The notes below the pieces were generated by a model that saw only the letters and a list, made by a program, of their open reading frames with translations, searched no databases and was not told the origin of the DNA. From positions 23,200,519 to 23,264,518 of the forward strand of contig NC_053499.1 in the NCBI RefSeq assembly GCF_905171775.1: DNA of 64,000 nt, written 5' to 3'. The stretch's first letter is position 1; each line of letters begins with the position of its first letter. This document shows, piece by piece, positions 12,161 through 45,130 of the stretch. Source of the stretch: Rana temporaria (Eukaryota > Chordata > Amphibia > Anura > Ranidae). The position numbers were made by a program, and so were the translations under genes.

Positions 12161-12478
12161 CAGGGGTCTCCAAACTGTGGCCCGAGGGCCAGTTGTGGCC
12201 CTTTTCTAGCCTACATCCGGCCCTTGGGGCAGTATTGCTCCCAACGATATGAGGCACGATATTCCTCCCAATGACACCAACAATGGGACACTATTCCACT
12301 AATGGCAATGATAGAGCACTATTCCTCCTCCTACTGCCCAACAGCACTGGGGCCATGTTTATTCTCACTGATTCTCGGCCCTGTGGAATTTTCTACCCCC
12401 ACTGGTCAGAATCCGGCCCCCCTTAAGCTTGAAAGACCGTAAACTGGCCCTTTGCTTGAAAAGTATGGAGACCCCCTG
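12161..12478. mobile_element. hAT nonautonomous element with perfect 8-bp TSD
   Basis: It begins CAGGGGTCTCCAAACTGTGG and ends TATGGAGACCCCCTG. The 8-bp target duplication CTTTAGAT is perfect (12153-12160 and 12479-12486). The interior contains short tandem words such as AATGACACCAACAATGGG. A close relative is at 57889. Confidence 0.9.
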
Positions 12479-12664
12479 CTTTAGATAATGACATTCAGAT
12501 AATCTACATGAAGTAATTACTAGTCATTTACTCAGACGTTCTGACTCCGCGATAAGCTGTCTTGGGTTGGTGGCATGGAATATCGTAACAGCGTTAACCT
12601 CTGACCGTTATACAATACGTTATACAATATTTATGTCCAGTTTTGTTGCGTTTTTGATACTCTA

Positions 12665-13067
12665 TGCCCCGTACACACGATCGGATTTTCCGTCGGAAAA
12701 ACCTTTTGGATGGTTTTTCCAACGGGAATTCCGCTCAAGCTTGGCTTGCATACACACGGTCACACAAGTTCTCTGAACTTTCGACCGTCAAGAACGCGGT
12801 GACGTACAGCGCTACGACAAGCCAAGAAAATTAAGTTTTAATGCTTCCGAGCATGCATCAAATGGTTTCTGAGCATGCGTCGGAATTTTGCGCATCGGAA
12901 TTTCTACAGACAATCAGAATTTTTGATGGGAAAATTTGAGAACCGGCTCTCAATCTTTTGTTGTCGGACAGGAAAAGTACGATGGAGCATACACGCGGTC
13001 GTCGTTTCCGACCAAAAGCTCACATTGGACTTTTCTTGTCGCAAAATCTGAACGTGTGTACGGGGCA
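12665..13067. mobile_element. MITE, GTACACACG family
   Basis: Termini TGCCCCGTACACACGATCGG and GAACGTGTGTACGGGGCA are inverted. It is flanked by CTA and TTA. Confidence 0.85.
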
Positions 13068-13284
13068 TTAGTTTGGATGAATGATTAAAGGTATCTTTGG
13101 ACTGTTTTACATTTTCTGGCATGGCGTCCATTATTTCTATACTAGGCCTTCAATCGGTCAGATCTGAGGCCTGTATGAAGAGAATTCCCTTGAAGATGTA
13201 TATTGGGGATTAAACTATGAATTAAAAAATTTGAAAGATTTGTTTATACATCTAGAGTAGCAGTAGCCCCACATTAGATGGTGT

Positions 13285-13972
13285 CATAGGTGTGCGCAGC
13301 CTATTGCGTTAGGGTGTGCACCCCAAAGCTCAAACATATTTTTATGTGTATATACAGTATACTGATGGTGCCAGCAGAGTGGTGGACGGTGTCAGTAGGG
13401 CAGAGATTGGTGTCGGTAGGGCAGAGATTGGTGTCGGTAGGGCAGAGATTGGTGTCGGTAGGGCAGAGATTGGTGTCGGTAGGGCAGAGATTGGTGTCGG
13501 TAGGGCAGAGATTGGTGTCGGTAGGGCAGAGATTGGTGTCGGTAGGGCAGAGATTGGTGTCGGTAGGGCAGAGATTGGTGTCGGTAGGGCAGAGATTGGT
13601 GTCAGTAGGGCAGAGATTGGTGTCAGTAGGGCAGAGATTGGTGTCAGTAGGGCAGAGATTGGTGTCAGTAGGGCAGAGATTGGTGTCAGTAGTTTTTTAT
13701 TTTTATTATATATTTATTTTATTTTAGAAGCCCCATTAGGGAGATTTGATGAAATATCAGGGGTCTATTTCTGTGCGTTACTGCACACTTAACGCAGTAT
13801 ATTTCTGTGCATTACTGCATGTTTAACTTTGTATATTTTGGTGTGCTATGTGCCGTTTTTTATTCTGTATTTTTCTGTGCATTAGTGCACGTTTAACGCA
13901 GTATATTTCGGTGCAATCTGCACCACACAGAGTGATTAGGCACACCTGGCACACCCTGTGCACACGCCTATG
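13285..13972. mobile_element. Inverted-repeat element hosting a 21-bp minisatellite
   Basis: CATAGGTGTGCGCAG at the left and CTGTGCACACGCCTATG at the right are inverted termini. Confidence 0.6.
13380..13690. repeat. 21-bp minisatellite
   Basis: About 15 copies of GTAGGGCAGAGATTGGTGTC plus one base. One variant (CGGT) fills the first two thirds and another (CAGT) the last third. Long open frames through it are artefacts of a unit divisible by three. Confidence 0.95.
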
Positions 13973-14168
13973 GATGGTTTATTTGGTCATGTCAGTGTGT
14001 GTATGGCAGATGCCCATCAGATCAGAGCAGTTTTATATCTCCGTTCTCCATCCGTTGCGTCTTTCCTGCTCTGATTTAATGTTTAACCAGCACTGATCTA
14101 ACCAGTTTTCAGGATTGCCCGTTGCCCAGGAAAGCATGGAACTAATCCTCTTGTTGTCTCATTGACAG

Positions 14169-14253
14169 ATTGTAGAATGTTGCCTTCGGTGATCCTGGAC
14201 TTCCCCACCTGACCGTTCCTGGAAGGCACACCAGAGGCGCCTGGGACCGAATC
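14169..14253 (+). other. LARGE2: LARGE2 5' UTR part of first coding exon
   Basis: A pyrimidine-rich stretch ending in ACAG at 14165-14168 looks like a splice acceptor, so this exon probably begins at 14169 and is preceded by a noncoding exon. The segment carries an in-frame TAG 81 nt before the ATG, which closes the frame upstream. The acceptor is inferred from sequence alone. Confidence 0.55.
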
Positions 14254-35345
<21,092 letters not shown>

Positions 35346-35830
35346 TGGGAGCAAAACAGATTTGTTCTGGCTAACTGCAATAGAGAGGTAGGACTCTTGA
35401 GAGACGGACCTCGCCACGCTCACACTGAATGCTGTAGCTGAGAGGATCGAGCCGCACCGTGCCTGTTGGCTCCACTGCCTTATCCGGAGAGGGAAACCTG
35501 CATTGTTCTTATGGATCCGCGTGCCTCAGTCAAGAACGGCTGCAACGGTTGAGCGCTTCAACACTACATAGTTTTCTCTTCTTGCCTTCGGAGGCATCTG
35601 CAGACAATCAGCCGAATCCCACCATCTCAGGCCTGATGCCAATATGTAGTCACAGACACTGAAGTCTTCGGAAAGACCACTTATCCTGATTTGATGTAAG
35701 AATGTTATATATTTTATTTATTTATGATTCATATCAAGTCGGACATTGTGCTGAGGACAGGACGGGATTCCTGCTTGATACTTGATTACATTTTTTTAAG
35801 AAATTGATTAAAAATATGTACCGTTTCTTA
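35346..35830 (+). other. LARGE2: LARGE2 3' UTR (probable extent)
   Basis: Unique sequence from the stop codon to just past an ATTAAA hexamer. The end is an estimate from the position of that signal; longer transcripts are possible. Confidence 0.6.
35807..35812 (+). terminator. ATTAAA polyadenylation signal of LARGE2
   Basis: ATTAAA lies about 460 nt after the stop and is followed by T- and GT-rich sequence, as expected for a poly(A) site. No AATAAA is nearer the stop. Confidence 0.5.
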
Positions 35831-35930
35831 TTTGGTTTCCAATTTGCATTTTATGTTGCAGAGATACCTGAAACCTTGTGTAACTGGCAGCTCTGAAAGT
35901 TTTTGGGTGGTCACTCATCATAGGTTAGAG

Positions 35931-36090
35931 CGGAGATATGCAATTAGCGGACCTCCAGCTGTTGCAGAACTACGATTTACATGAGACATAGCAAGACTCT
36001 GACAGCCAAAAGCATGACACCCAGAGTCAGAGGCATGATGGGACTTGTAGTTTTGCAACAGCTGGAGGTCCGCTAATTGCATATCCCTGG
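35931..36090. mobile_element. hAT-like palindromic MITE
   Basis: GATATGCAATTAGCGGACCT and AGGTCCGCTAATTGCATATC are a perfect 20-bp inverted pair. The body is the CTACAAGTCCCATCATGCC palindrome type. Confidence 0.8.
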
Positions 36091-36299
36091 GTTGGGTTGG
36101 ACTGAATCGCACAGCACCGGCTTACTTTAGGAGGCTTGGTTCTTTTCAGAGCTGGGATCTCAATCTTTAATTGGAAGGGGATGCTGAATCTTAAACAAGT
36201 AATACGCTGAGAGGAAGCAGAGTGCAGTATTTTGGGATATCCTGACTTCAAAGGAGTTTGTTGCCAACTGAGAGAAAAATGTGTTTTATTTGGCAGGTA

Positions 36300-36697
36300 T
36301 TAGGGCCCTTTCACACGTACGGACCGTATGTCCGCATTTTCATCCGTCCGTTTGCGGATGAAAACGGGACATACATGGGTCCCTATGTGATTACAGGTGT
36401 CAGCGGATGAACATCCGCTGACACCCGTAATTTGTCCGCCTCTGCAAAGATTCGCATTTGCAGAGGGAAGAAATCCTATTTTTCTTCCGTCTGCCGGATC
36501 GGATTGGATGAACACGGACATGCGGTCCGTGTTCGTCCGATCCCCCATAGAGGAGAGCGGAGGAAACACAGGGCGGTCCCTGCACAGTGTGCCGGGACCG
36601 CCCTGTCGGCTGCCAGCTCAGCGGGGATTTTACGGAGGATCCCCGCTGAGCTTTGCGGACACACAGAGGGGATCCGCTCCGTGTGAAAGGGCCCTAA
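36300..36697. mobile_element. MITE, TTCACAC group
   Basis: TTAGGGCCCTTTCACACG and CGTGTGAAAGGGCCCTAA are inverted ends. The interior is palindromic around GATGAACATCCGCTGACAC. Frames running through it are not genes. Confidence 0.85.
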
Positions 36698-36699
36698 GA

Positions 36700-37790
36700 G
36701 AGAGGAGCTACAGACCGAGAGGGAAGGGGTATTGGTTTACCATGTATGTAACCCAAACAATGCCAAATTGTCATTCAGAATTTATATAGGGCAGACAATA
36801 CAGGAATATGCCATTTACATTTTGCACGGTCCCATGAGCAAACTACGAGGCTACTATTGCTAGTTTCCTGGCTGATCACCTAATTCTCTGGTTTTAAATA
36901 AGTCACTGACCTGGACCAATGATGTCATAGCGAGGTCAGATCTTAATTGGCACATTTTTATCCCCGGTCAGTGACTAGGATGTTATTGAGACCCCAGAAT
37001 TGAGCAGCTACCATTTTCAGAGCTTCAGCAAAAGCAACCTTCACATCTCCTTTGAGAGACGATACATCTTAATAAAGACTATATATAGCTCTTTGAACCC
37101 CAATCCTAAGATTATGCAGGATTTTTTCCTTTACTTCGGAGTACATGATGTATGGCAGTCGTTACCTTTTTACACATCTCTCTAATTGGAAAGCAGGATT
37201 TTTTTCCCCACCAGTTGAAGAGAAACAGCAATTAAGTGTTGTGTGGTGGCGCTCACCTCCCCCCACAGCATTATCTCTGAAAGAATTTGCCTTTCTTAAA
37301 GCCAAATCTCCTGTGTTTAGTCTCCTTTTACAGGCTTAGGTTTCTCTTTTATCCCGTGACCCAGGAGGGCGTGCGGCTTCATGTTTATTCCACCCAGAAT
37401 CTACTACAGGACTGGAGCTTGGAGGAACGGCTACGTATATAGGAAAGGACAGCTTGATGGAGTCATTGGGGAATGTGGTCCTTCTAATAGCACATATAGG
37501 GGATGTCTAAGGCCCGATGTGTAATGGGTATAACCTTATCCCTAAAGTGATTATTTAGAAAAAATATATATTTTACAAACGTGTTATACTTCCTCTTTGC
37601 AGCTGGTTTTGCCCAGGGCAGTCTGGCTCTTCCCCATGGGTCACACCTATGCATTTTAAGGTTCTTCTTCTTGCAGATTTGCCCCTACAGTCCATTTAAC
37701 AAGGTTTCCTATGGAACACGTTCTGTAGTGCAAAAAGCACTAAAAATGCCATAGGTGTGAATCAGTCCAAGTCTGAGCCCTATCCCAGCT
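36700..37790. other. Unassigned
   Basis: Unique sequence with no recognised gene or repeat boundary. Confidence 0.4.
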
Positions 37791-37805
37791 AGATGTAGCC
37801 TAGGC

Positions 37806-37990
37806 CAGTGTTTCCCAACTCCAGTCCTCAAGGCACACCAACAGGTCATGTTTTCAGGTTTTCCATTATTTTGCACAGGTGATTTGATCAGTTTCACTGC
37901 CTTAGTAATTACCACAGCCGTTTCATCTAAGGGAAATACTGAAAACATGACCCGTTGGTGTGCCTTGAGGACTGGAGTTGGGAAACACTG
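37806..37990. mobile_element. hAT MITE with perfect 8-bp TSD
   Basis: CAGTGTTTCCCAACTCCAGT and ACTGGAGTTGGGAAACACTG are perfect inverted ends. GCCTAGGC is duplicated at 37798-37805 and 37991-37998. Confidence 0.93.
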
Positions 37991-37999
37991 GCCTAGGCT

Positions 38000-39985
38000 G
38001 AATATCTGCATGCCTTCCCAGCCACCTAAAGTGCACATCCAGTACCCTGGCAGAATTTGAGTGCCACATACAGTGCAGCCCCGGTATCCTGGGCAGAATG
38101 TATGAGCCTGATCTCATCCACAGGCGGTGGGCACTGCCCTATTAATTTCAGTTTATACCCCATATTGGACACATTGAGGCTAAACCCTCTCCTGCATGAA
38201 CATGGGTCCTATGGTGGGAACACCGGCCCTTTATGTCGCATACACCCTGATGATTCTGTGTACTACCAGCGACTCATTTTTGAATACTTGGATTTATATT
38301 TGGTGTTGGTAAAGTGTGCACATCATGGCACATTTTTGTTGCTTGATGCTCCTCGGCATGGATTTTGCAATTTCCCTATATGCATTTTCATGGGAAATTA
38401 AAGGATGCAGGGAGTGCAGTATAAGGTAAGTATTTAAAAAAAAAAAAAGAAAAACACCTTATGGGACATGCTGAGCAGCAATTGATAAATTACAAAGTAT
38501 AAGAAGAGCTTACAACGCATACAGATACAAAGTAGCAATGTGTGTAATAAAGGAAATGGACAAATGGTGCCCTCTGCTGGTAGCTTTGTATAATGAAATT
38601 GCTTTTGGGAAAAAGACTGCAGTAAGTAGTAGCAGGGTGTATTTATTGTATTGGCCATCAATCAAATTTGAAATTAAAGTTTTTAAATGGTAGTATCCTG
38701 GTAAAAATATAACAATAATAAAAGGTATTCCAAACACTTGGGGCCCCTTTATATCTGCCGAGTTCTCATCGCACACATAACATTTTGTGTGTTTAAGGCA
38801 CATTGCAGGTAACCAAAAAAACAGATTTGCGCATTTTTTAAAGCCCACAATGCATGGTATAATAATGTAAATAAATCTTACTACTTTTGGAGTGTTTTCA
38901 CAACCTGTCTCCACATGGTGGAAGGGGTGTATTTGGTCATCATATTCTGGACTGTGTGTTGTCGTGACCTACAGGGAGTTTGCATCACGGCTCCTCAGTA
39001 AGAGGAAAGGATTTTGCCACAATTCATGTTACTGATTACTTGTACTCTTGTCTGCGCACAAGGAGGAGATAATGAGAGGATTTTGTTCTTTGTAAGACCT
39101 CGTTCAATAGGCCAATTATGCCTGTATACTGGGACTGGGATGCTTTTTGCAGCGTTTTTTTTTTTTTTTTTTTTCAGGTGTTGCATGCATGCCCTTGAAG
39201 TATATTAGGACGCAGTGGCTGCTCCTAATTAGAGAGGGGTTGTGCTCAGCGCACTTTCTGCATTCAGGGAGGAAGACCCCCCCACACCCTTGTCACCTTA
39301 GAACCAGCAGCTGTGTCCATACAGCCACTGCATCCTAATAGACGTCAATGGGCTGCCTGCAGGCAACACCTGGAAGTTGAGATGCCCACTTGCCACTGAA
39401 TGTAAGTGCTGGTATGTGCTGCAGGGTCTATTTATGCTGGCTTCCAGGGGGATCTATCGTCACTGAAAGGTATCTGTCTGCAAGTGGGGCTGTAGGGTTT
39501 CTATTGTTGATGGATCAATTGTTATTGTGGGGGTAGGTCTTCTGTTGCTGGGAGGGATCTACTGTTGAGGGGAGGGGTCTATTGTTACTGGCTGTTGAAG
39601 GGTCAATTGATGCCTGCTGCGGGGAGATCTGTACTTGTGTGGTGGGGGCGCATGCATTGTATTTTGTTGTGGGTGATTCATTGTTTCTGGCTTCAGGGGG
39701 ACCCAGTTTATTGCTTTCCTTGTTCTAAAACAAACTATTTAGGATCACAATGGTCCTTGGTTCTGTATTCTCTAACATGGTGGTATTGGGAGGTGGGTAG
39801 GGGGTGGAACCAAAGAATGGTGCTTGGAGGTGGGTGAGGGTGGAGACGAGGGGTGACTTGGAAAGGGGGAGTCCCTGCACCTATTCTGAGAAAAACAAAA
39901 TGCACTCTAATATGTCAAAGAAGAAGGTTGGAGCGCACAATAAACACTTTTCTGGAATATCGGTGGTTGTTCCGTACTTTCCCCT
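38000..39985. other. Unassigned
   Basis: Mostly unique DNA with poly-A near 38437 and poly-T near 39157. No gene recognised on either strand. Confidence 0.4.
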
Positions 39986-39992
39986 TCCTTAA

Positions 39993-40384
39993 GGCCGGCT
40001 TCACACCTATGCGAATTGAATGCGGCTTAAACCCACATCCAATTCGCAGAACATTTCTAAATACATTAATTTCAATGAGGCTGGATCACATATGTGCGAT
40101 GCATTCGTACTGCGCATTGCCGAAAAACTTGTGCGTTTTTCTAGGCATTGCGGTGTGGCTCAGGTGCGAATTCAGGCCCAATATCTTCTATGGGTACGCA
40201 GCTGATTCGCAGATGTGTTCATTTCTCATCAGGATTTCTCTCATTCACCTCAATACACTCCCCCCTCCCTCCCCCAGGTCTCCAAATTCGCAGCTAAAAC
40301 AGAGATGATCTGCTGAACAGTTCTCTTATCTTTTTGTAGAGATAACAGAGCTGGAATTCGCACCGCACAAGTGTGAATCCGGCC
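39993..40384. mobile_element. MITE, TTCACAC group, with TAA duplication
   Basis: GGCCGGCTTCACACCTATGC and CACAAGTGTGAATCCGGCC are inverted. TAA flanks both sides (39990-39992 and 40385-40387). Confidence 0.88.
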
Positions 40385-40389
40385 TAAAG

Positions 40390-41110
40390 GTTAAGTTTGC
40401 ATAAAAAAAAAATTCCCTGCAAAAATATGTATTTTTTTTTAAATAAGAGCTTGCAAAGCATTTCACCCATAATCAGGGTGTCTAGGGTGCAATGCTCGGC
40501 TTCTTACAGATCCTTCTCCCAGGTTGTATTGAGGTACAGGCTTTCTGTGGAAGAGATAGAGGAAATGTCAATGGGCTACGAGTGCGGTGATTACCTCACT
40601 TGAACTCCATTGAGAAATACAAGTCTGTCTGCCGTGGTGATACAGATCTCTGTGAATGAATGGCTCGGCTGTGTTGCTCAGCAACATGTTACACTAGGAA
40701 CCCAGTTCAATCATAAATCTTAGGCTCTAAACCTGCAGACAGCCATTTGTCTTTGTGAAAACCTAGAGACTCTTATGCATGCAGAAGGATGTGGAGTGCT
40801 GGAGCTACCAGCTACTGTATCAACCTCTTCCACCATCTCTGCAAAAGCTAACAGATCTTCATACAGCCATGGCAGAACTCCGAAGTGAAGGAATTGTTAC
40901 CATTGTTCTTCAAGCAGAAAGATTTATTCTCAAATCTATTCACTGTTCCTAAACCAAAAGGGGTATCTGTCTTATACTAAACCCAAATGCCTTCTCTGCA
41001 TTAAGTAAACTGGCCTCTGTGGCCATCAAGGATGCATCCTTACGTGTCACTGTTTTTTCAGCACATCAAAGCTACCAATGGTTTGCTGTTGGTACACAAC
41101 ACACTTAATT
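40390..41110. other. Unassigned
   Basis: No gene recognised. Short poly-A and poly-T runs near 40404 and 40432. Confidence 0.4.
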
Positions 41111-41450
41111 TAAAGCGGAGGTTCACCCTAAAAACATGTATATAACATTACATTCTGTATCCTTCCAACATTTACAGTATGCTTTTTTTTTTTGCTGTAC
41201 ATACCGTATTATTGCTATTTTCCACCCGTCTTCCGGGTGCTCACTCCCGCGGGAGTAGGCGTTCCTATGCAGAGGCGCAGTGTCATGTGGGACTTCGCCC
41301 AGATGATTGACGCATTGAGGTGGCAGGATCAGCAGTTGGAAGCCACTATTTGGCCCTATTAGTAGAATCATTTTTCAGGGGGCAGCAGAAACTGCTTTGT
41401 GACATTCCAGTGGTCCCGATTCCTACTGCACCGTGTCCCTTGAAAAAACT
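41111..41450. mobile_element. Left part of a TTAAAGCGG element
   Basis: TTAAAGCGGAGGTTCACCCT matches the left end of the element at 53862, and GTAGGCGTTCCTATGCAGAG also recurs there. The right terminus is absent. Confidence 0.55.
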
Positions 41451-42183
41451 CACCAAAAAAATTTTTTTTTTTTTACAGCAATTACAAATATCATGTTATT
41501 GCAAAGTATATGTGTAAGATATAAAATTATAATTTTTTTTGTGTGTCCTGACATATACGTTAAGAAAATTCAGTGGGAATGTGTTCTCTCTGTTCTGAAA
41601 CTGTATACAAGGCAGATGCAAGGATTTGTGGACTGACAGAATTCAGACCGGACCTGCTAAAGGGTCCAGGGAATTATCAGAGTGTCTGATGCCAGTGCTA
41701 GAGGATCCTGGTTTGCTGAGTAACTTATTGTACCTGGAGGTTAGAATGCTCAGAGATGGAGTCCCCATTTCTGACATAGGAGATGTAAGGGGTAAACGGC
41801 CCTAAGGGGAGCGGTCTAGGAACCTTCTGTTGTGGGGGGGGGGGGGGGGAATACTTTCCTTCCTGTGACATCTTTAAAGGAGAATGTCTATGTGATGAGA
41901 CAAATTCATGAAAGGGCATACATACGAAGCCTTGGAAGCCAGGTAGGCCACTTGTGTGCCTGCGATAGTTAGAAGCCGATGTACAGGTCTGTATAGGATA
42001 CTCCTGGTATGAGAAAGTCAAAAAAAGAAAGTTGAAAAACTTTCAAATAAATTCTGGACACGGAAAAAAGTGCACATTTTGAATTCTTATTTATTACCTG
42101 AAGGAAGCAGCATGTAACCCAGGGTCCATTAATGTCAATCCTGTAGGCGTAAGACAGACTTTTCATAGTTACATTTCAACTAA

Positions 42184-42400
42184 GGCCCCTTTCACACATG
42201 TGCGACCTGAAAGTTGCACGACTTGAAGCAATGTCTGTATAATCTTGAGGTGTATGGACCAAGTCCCATCAAAGTCAGACTAAAGTTGTGCAGAGACTAC
42301 TTTGAAGTTGCACAGATATGAACGGTACTCATTGGAAATCTTGGGGTACGGCGTGTCATGCGACTTTGCAGTCCCAAGTTGCACAAGTGTGAAAGGGGCC
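42184..42400. mobile_element. MITE, TTCACAC group
   Basis: GGCCCCTTTCACACATGTGC and CACAAGTGTGAAAGGGGCC are inverted ends, flanked by TAA and TTA. Confidence 0.85.
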
Positions 42401-42883
42401 TTAAACCTCCTGTATGAAAGCCTGAACACCACCAAATCCAGTTTGATGCATAAGCTTTAAAAAGTAAACAGAAGAACTTCCTTTACCTTCACAGACTAGG
42501 CCAAATCCTCCCATTTGAACCCAAGTAAAGCTGCTGCAAACACAAAATGTGTTCCCACAATGAAAAGTAATTATATCATAATGTGCTTGCAAAGCTGAAA
42601 CAACCTAATCACATGTAAACAATATGCACTCAATTAAGTTAATGACAGCATCAGGTAATAATCATAAACATGTGATAATGAAATCCCACCCGAATCAATA
42701 CCATGTGTGTGACGAAACAAATCTTACAAAGGGGTACATTCAGGTACCTGTTACGGCGGCGTATCTCCAAATACGCCGCCGTAATTTCAAATCTGCGTCG
42801 GCGTTTCGTTACGCCGATTCACAAAGGCTGTTACGCGGAAAAAAATAGGATTTTTTGTACTCACCGTAAAATCCTTTTCTCTG

Positions 42884-43073
42884 GAGTCCATGGACGGACA
42901 CAGCTCCTTAAATCTTGACAAGTGGGTTATGTTCCCTGTTTACAGGAGAGGACTAGGCAGAAACATGTTAAATAGTTAAATACATGTTACATTAACAGAG
43001 TTGAACAGCCCCGCCCAGGGGGCGGTCCCTCCAGACATAACCCTCCTCACTGCAGCTTGCAGCCTCAGTTCGT
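42884..43073. repeat. DIRS inverted terminal repeat, 3' side
   Basis: From the complement of GTCCATGGACGGACACAGC to CTGCAGCTTGCAGCCTCAG. It matches the complement of 48278-48466 with about one indel. The element extends outward to about 42843 with TACTCACCGTAAAATCC. Confidence 0.9.
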
Positions 43074-43106
43074 AACAAGCAGTACAAACCTAAAAAGGAG
43101 GGGTGG

Positions 43107-43220
43107 GAGCTGTGTCCGTCCATGGACTCCAGAGAAAAGGATTTTACGGTGAGTACAAAAAATCCTATTTTCTCTTATCGTCCATGGACGGACACAGCTC
43201 CTTAAATCTTGACAAGTGGG
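43107..43220. repeat. DIRS internal complementary region
   Basis: 43107-43170 is the reverse complement of the outer left edge (about 42843-42905). 43165-43220 is the reverse complement of the outer right edge (about 48429-48483). The two meet at about 43170 in ATCCTATTTTCTCTTATCG. This joint is the hallmark of DIRS replication through a circle. Confidence 0.88.
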
Positions 43221-43348
43221 ACGTCCCCAAGCAGTGTCAAAAAACGAGGGGTGGGAAATATATCAGTAAAAACAATTTTAACTTCACCCCAAAACAAGCA
43301 GAGCTCCTCAACGGAGGAGGTGCAACTTTAAACAGCCGCCGGCAAAAA

Positions 43349-44105
43349 CTAGCGGCTGAAAAAAACATCATAAGATGCACTCACAGCAACCATGTAAATT
43401 CTGGAAAAAGCGTGAACGGACGAGCAAATCGCCGCCTCGCACACCTGTGAGACCGACGCATGATGTCGGGAAAAAAAAAAAAAAAAAAAAACCCAGGAAG
43501 CACCAATTGCCCTGGTCGAAAGTGCCGTGACCGGAAAGGGGGGCCCGCCCTTAGGAGCATAGGCCTGTATGACGGCCTGCCCGATCCACCGAGAAATGGT
43601 GGTCGACGAGACCGCCAGGCCCTTTTGTGGACCAGACACCGACACAAAAGAGAGTCAGAAGCTCCGAAATGGAGCCGTAGTAGGCTGGTATACCCGCAAA
43701 GCGCGCACCACGCCTAAAGTATGAAAGGCCGAAACCTCCTTCGGAAGAAGGGAAGGTCGCGGGCGCACCATCACCTAATCCTTATGGGGGATCAAGCATG
43801 GCGGCTTGCAAGACAAGACCGCCAACTCAGAAACCCCTCTAACAGAGGTAAAGGCCACTAAAGGGGCCACCTTCTGAGATAGTGTCAAGAGAAAATCTCT
43901 CTGATGTTTCCAAAAGGAAGGTTCCTGAAGAACCGAGAGCACCAGAGTCAAAACTCATGGGGGAAGAGATGGGCCAAGAGGGGAAAGTATATGACAAACC
44001 CCTTGCACACAAAAAAAAGGGACCCACCAGGGAACGGGCCGCAAAAAGGCCACTAAAAGAACACAGCCAAGGCTGAAATCTGCCCCCAAACGGTGCTTTA
44101 AGCAA
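43349..44105 (-). pseudogene. DIRS tyrosine recombinase, decayed
   Basis: Minus-strand frames give GPQKGLAVSSTTISRWIGQA and later ALSTRAIGASWV. The STR-type box with the second catalytic Arg of the recombinase family is present, but the expected His before it is Leu. An A/T homopolymer at 43470-43490 and frameshifts break the frame. Confidence 0.7.
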
Positions 44106-44171
44106 TTTTTAGATCCAATCCAAGCTTTAAAAACAGCAGGACCCTGGACATTGAAAGTACGCCTGTGGACG

Positions 44172-45130
44172 TCACTCCATCCCTTCGCACCAAGAGAGGT
44201 GCGACGGTAGATCCTCCGGAAGAAGACTACGGTGCCCTGTTGAGATGACCAAGTCAGACAGACCCTGGTCACCTAAAGTCTGGTTTCCAATAACCATGTT
44301 AAGCAAGTCAGTGACTGTACAACAGGAGGAAGTATGGGACCTTGAGACAGGAACCTCCTGCCCTGGCAATCGCCAGGGTGCCTCCGCTACCAGGCGCCCG
44401 ATATCAGCGTACCAAGGACGCCGAGAGTAATCTGGAGCGATTAGAATCATCGGGATCTCCTCAGCATCCACTCTGTGGAGCGGCCGAGGAAGCAACTACC
44501 ATGGAGGAATGGCAAAAAATCACCGATACAGACAACACAGGGCCACCAGCGCGACTGACGCGTCTGTACAAGATCACTAGACCTGGCCACTAACTGACAC
44601 CCTTGCGGCGGAGACAAGCTGCCAGGAGATCCATGCCATGTGAGGCTCACCTCCTGCAAGGGAGCCGAAACACCCCAAGCACAAAGACCAGTCGCCCTGG
44701 TCCAGCATCTGGCGACTCCAGTAGTCTGCCTGCCGGCATACCTGATGGTAGACTGAAGCCACGGCCGTGGCGTTGTCCGGCTGAAACCAGATTGGTCGAC
44801 CACAAGGAGAAGCATAGCCTGATCGCCTAAAATAGTAGGACAATGAACAGTAGACAGCACCTGGTATTCCCAGGCGGTCTTCCACCAGGCACTAGCCAGG
44901 CCCGACCCTGGGTAGCTACCGAGACCAGACACATTCAAGGAGGTGTGGTCATAGGTCCACGCAAGTCCAGCGACTCAGGGCCGACTGGACCCCCCAGTTT
45001 TGTGAACCTCCAGGTTCACAACCCGTGAGCTGGCATTCGTCGTAAACACCGACCACTGGAAGGAAGGAACAACTTCCCGGACCGAAGAGTCGGGAATCTC
45101 TGTCACCAACTCAGAGAGACTCTGACTAGG
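44172..45130 (-). pseudogene. DIRS RNase H and linker region, decayed
   Basis: The frame at 45031-45056 reads FTTNASSR, a decayed form of the RNase H TDAS motif. Around 44770 it reads DNATAVAS. At 44400-44445 it reads LIAPDYSRRPWYADI, a linker typical of DIRS pol. The segments are in different frames. Confidence 0.7.

Noticed and set aside
13290..13792. Frames of about 150 residues with a 7-residue period
   Set aside because: A 21-bp tandem unit keeps any frame open.
36397..36789. Frame of 130 residues
   Set aside because: It runs through the palindromic MITE at 36300-36697.
43460..44593. Plus-strand frames in the DIRS region
   Set aside because: They are antisense shadows of the recombinase and RNase H pseudogenes on the minus strand.
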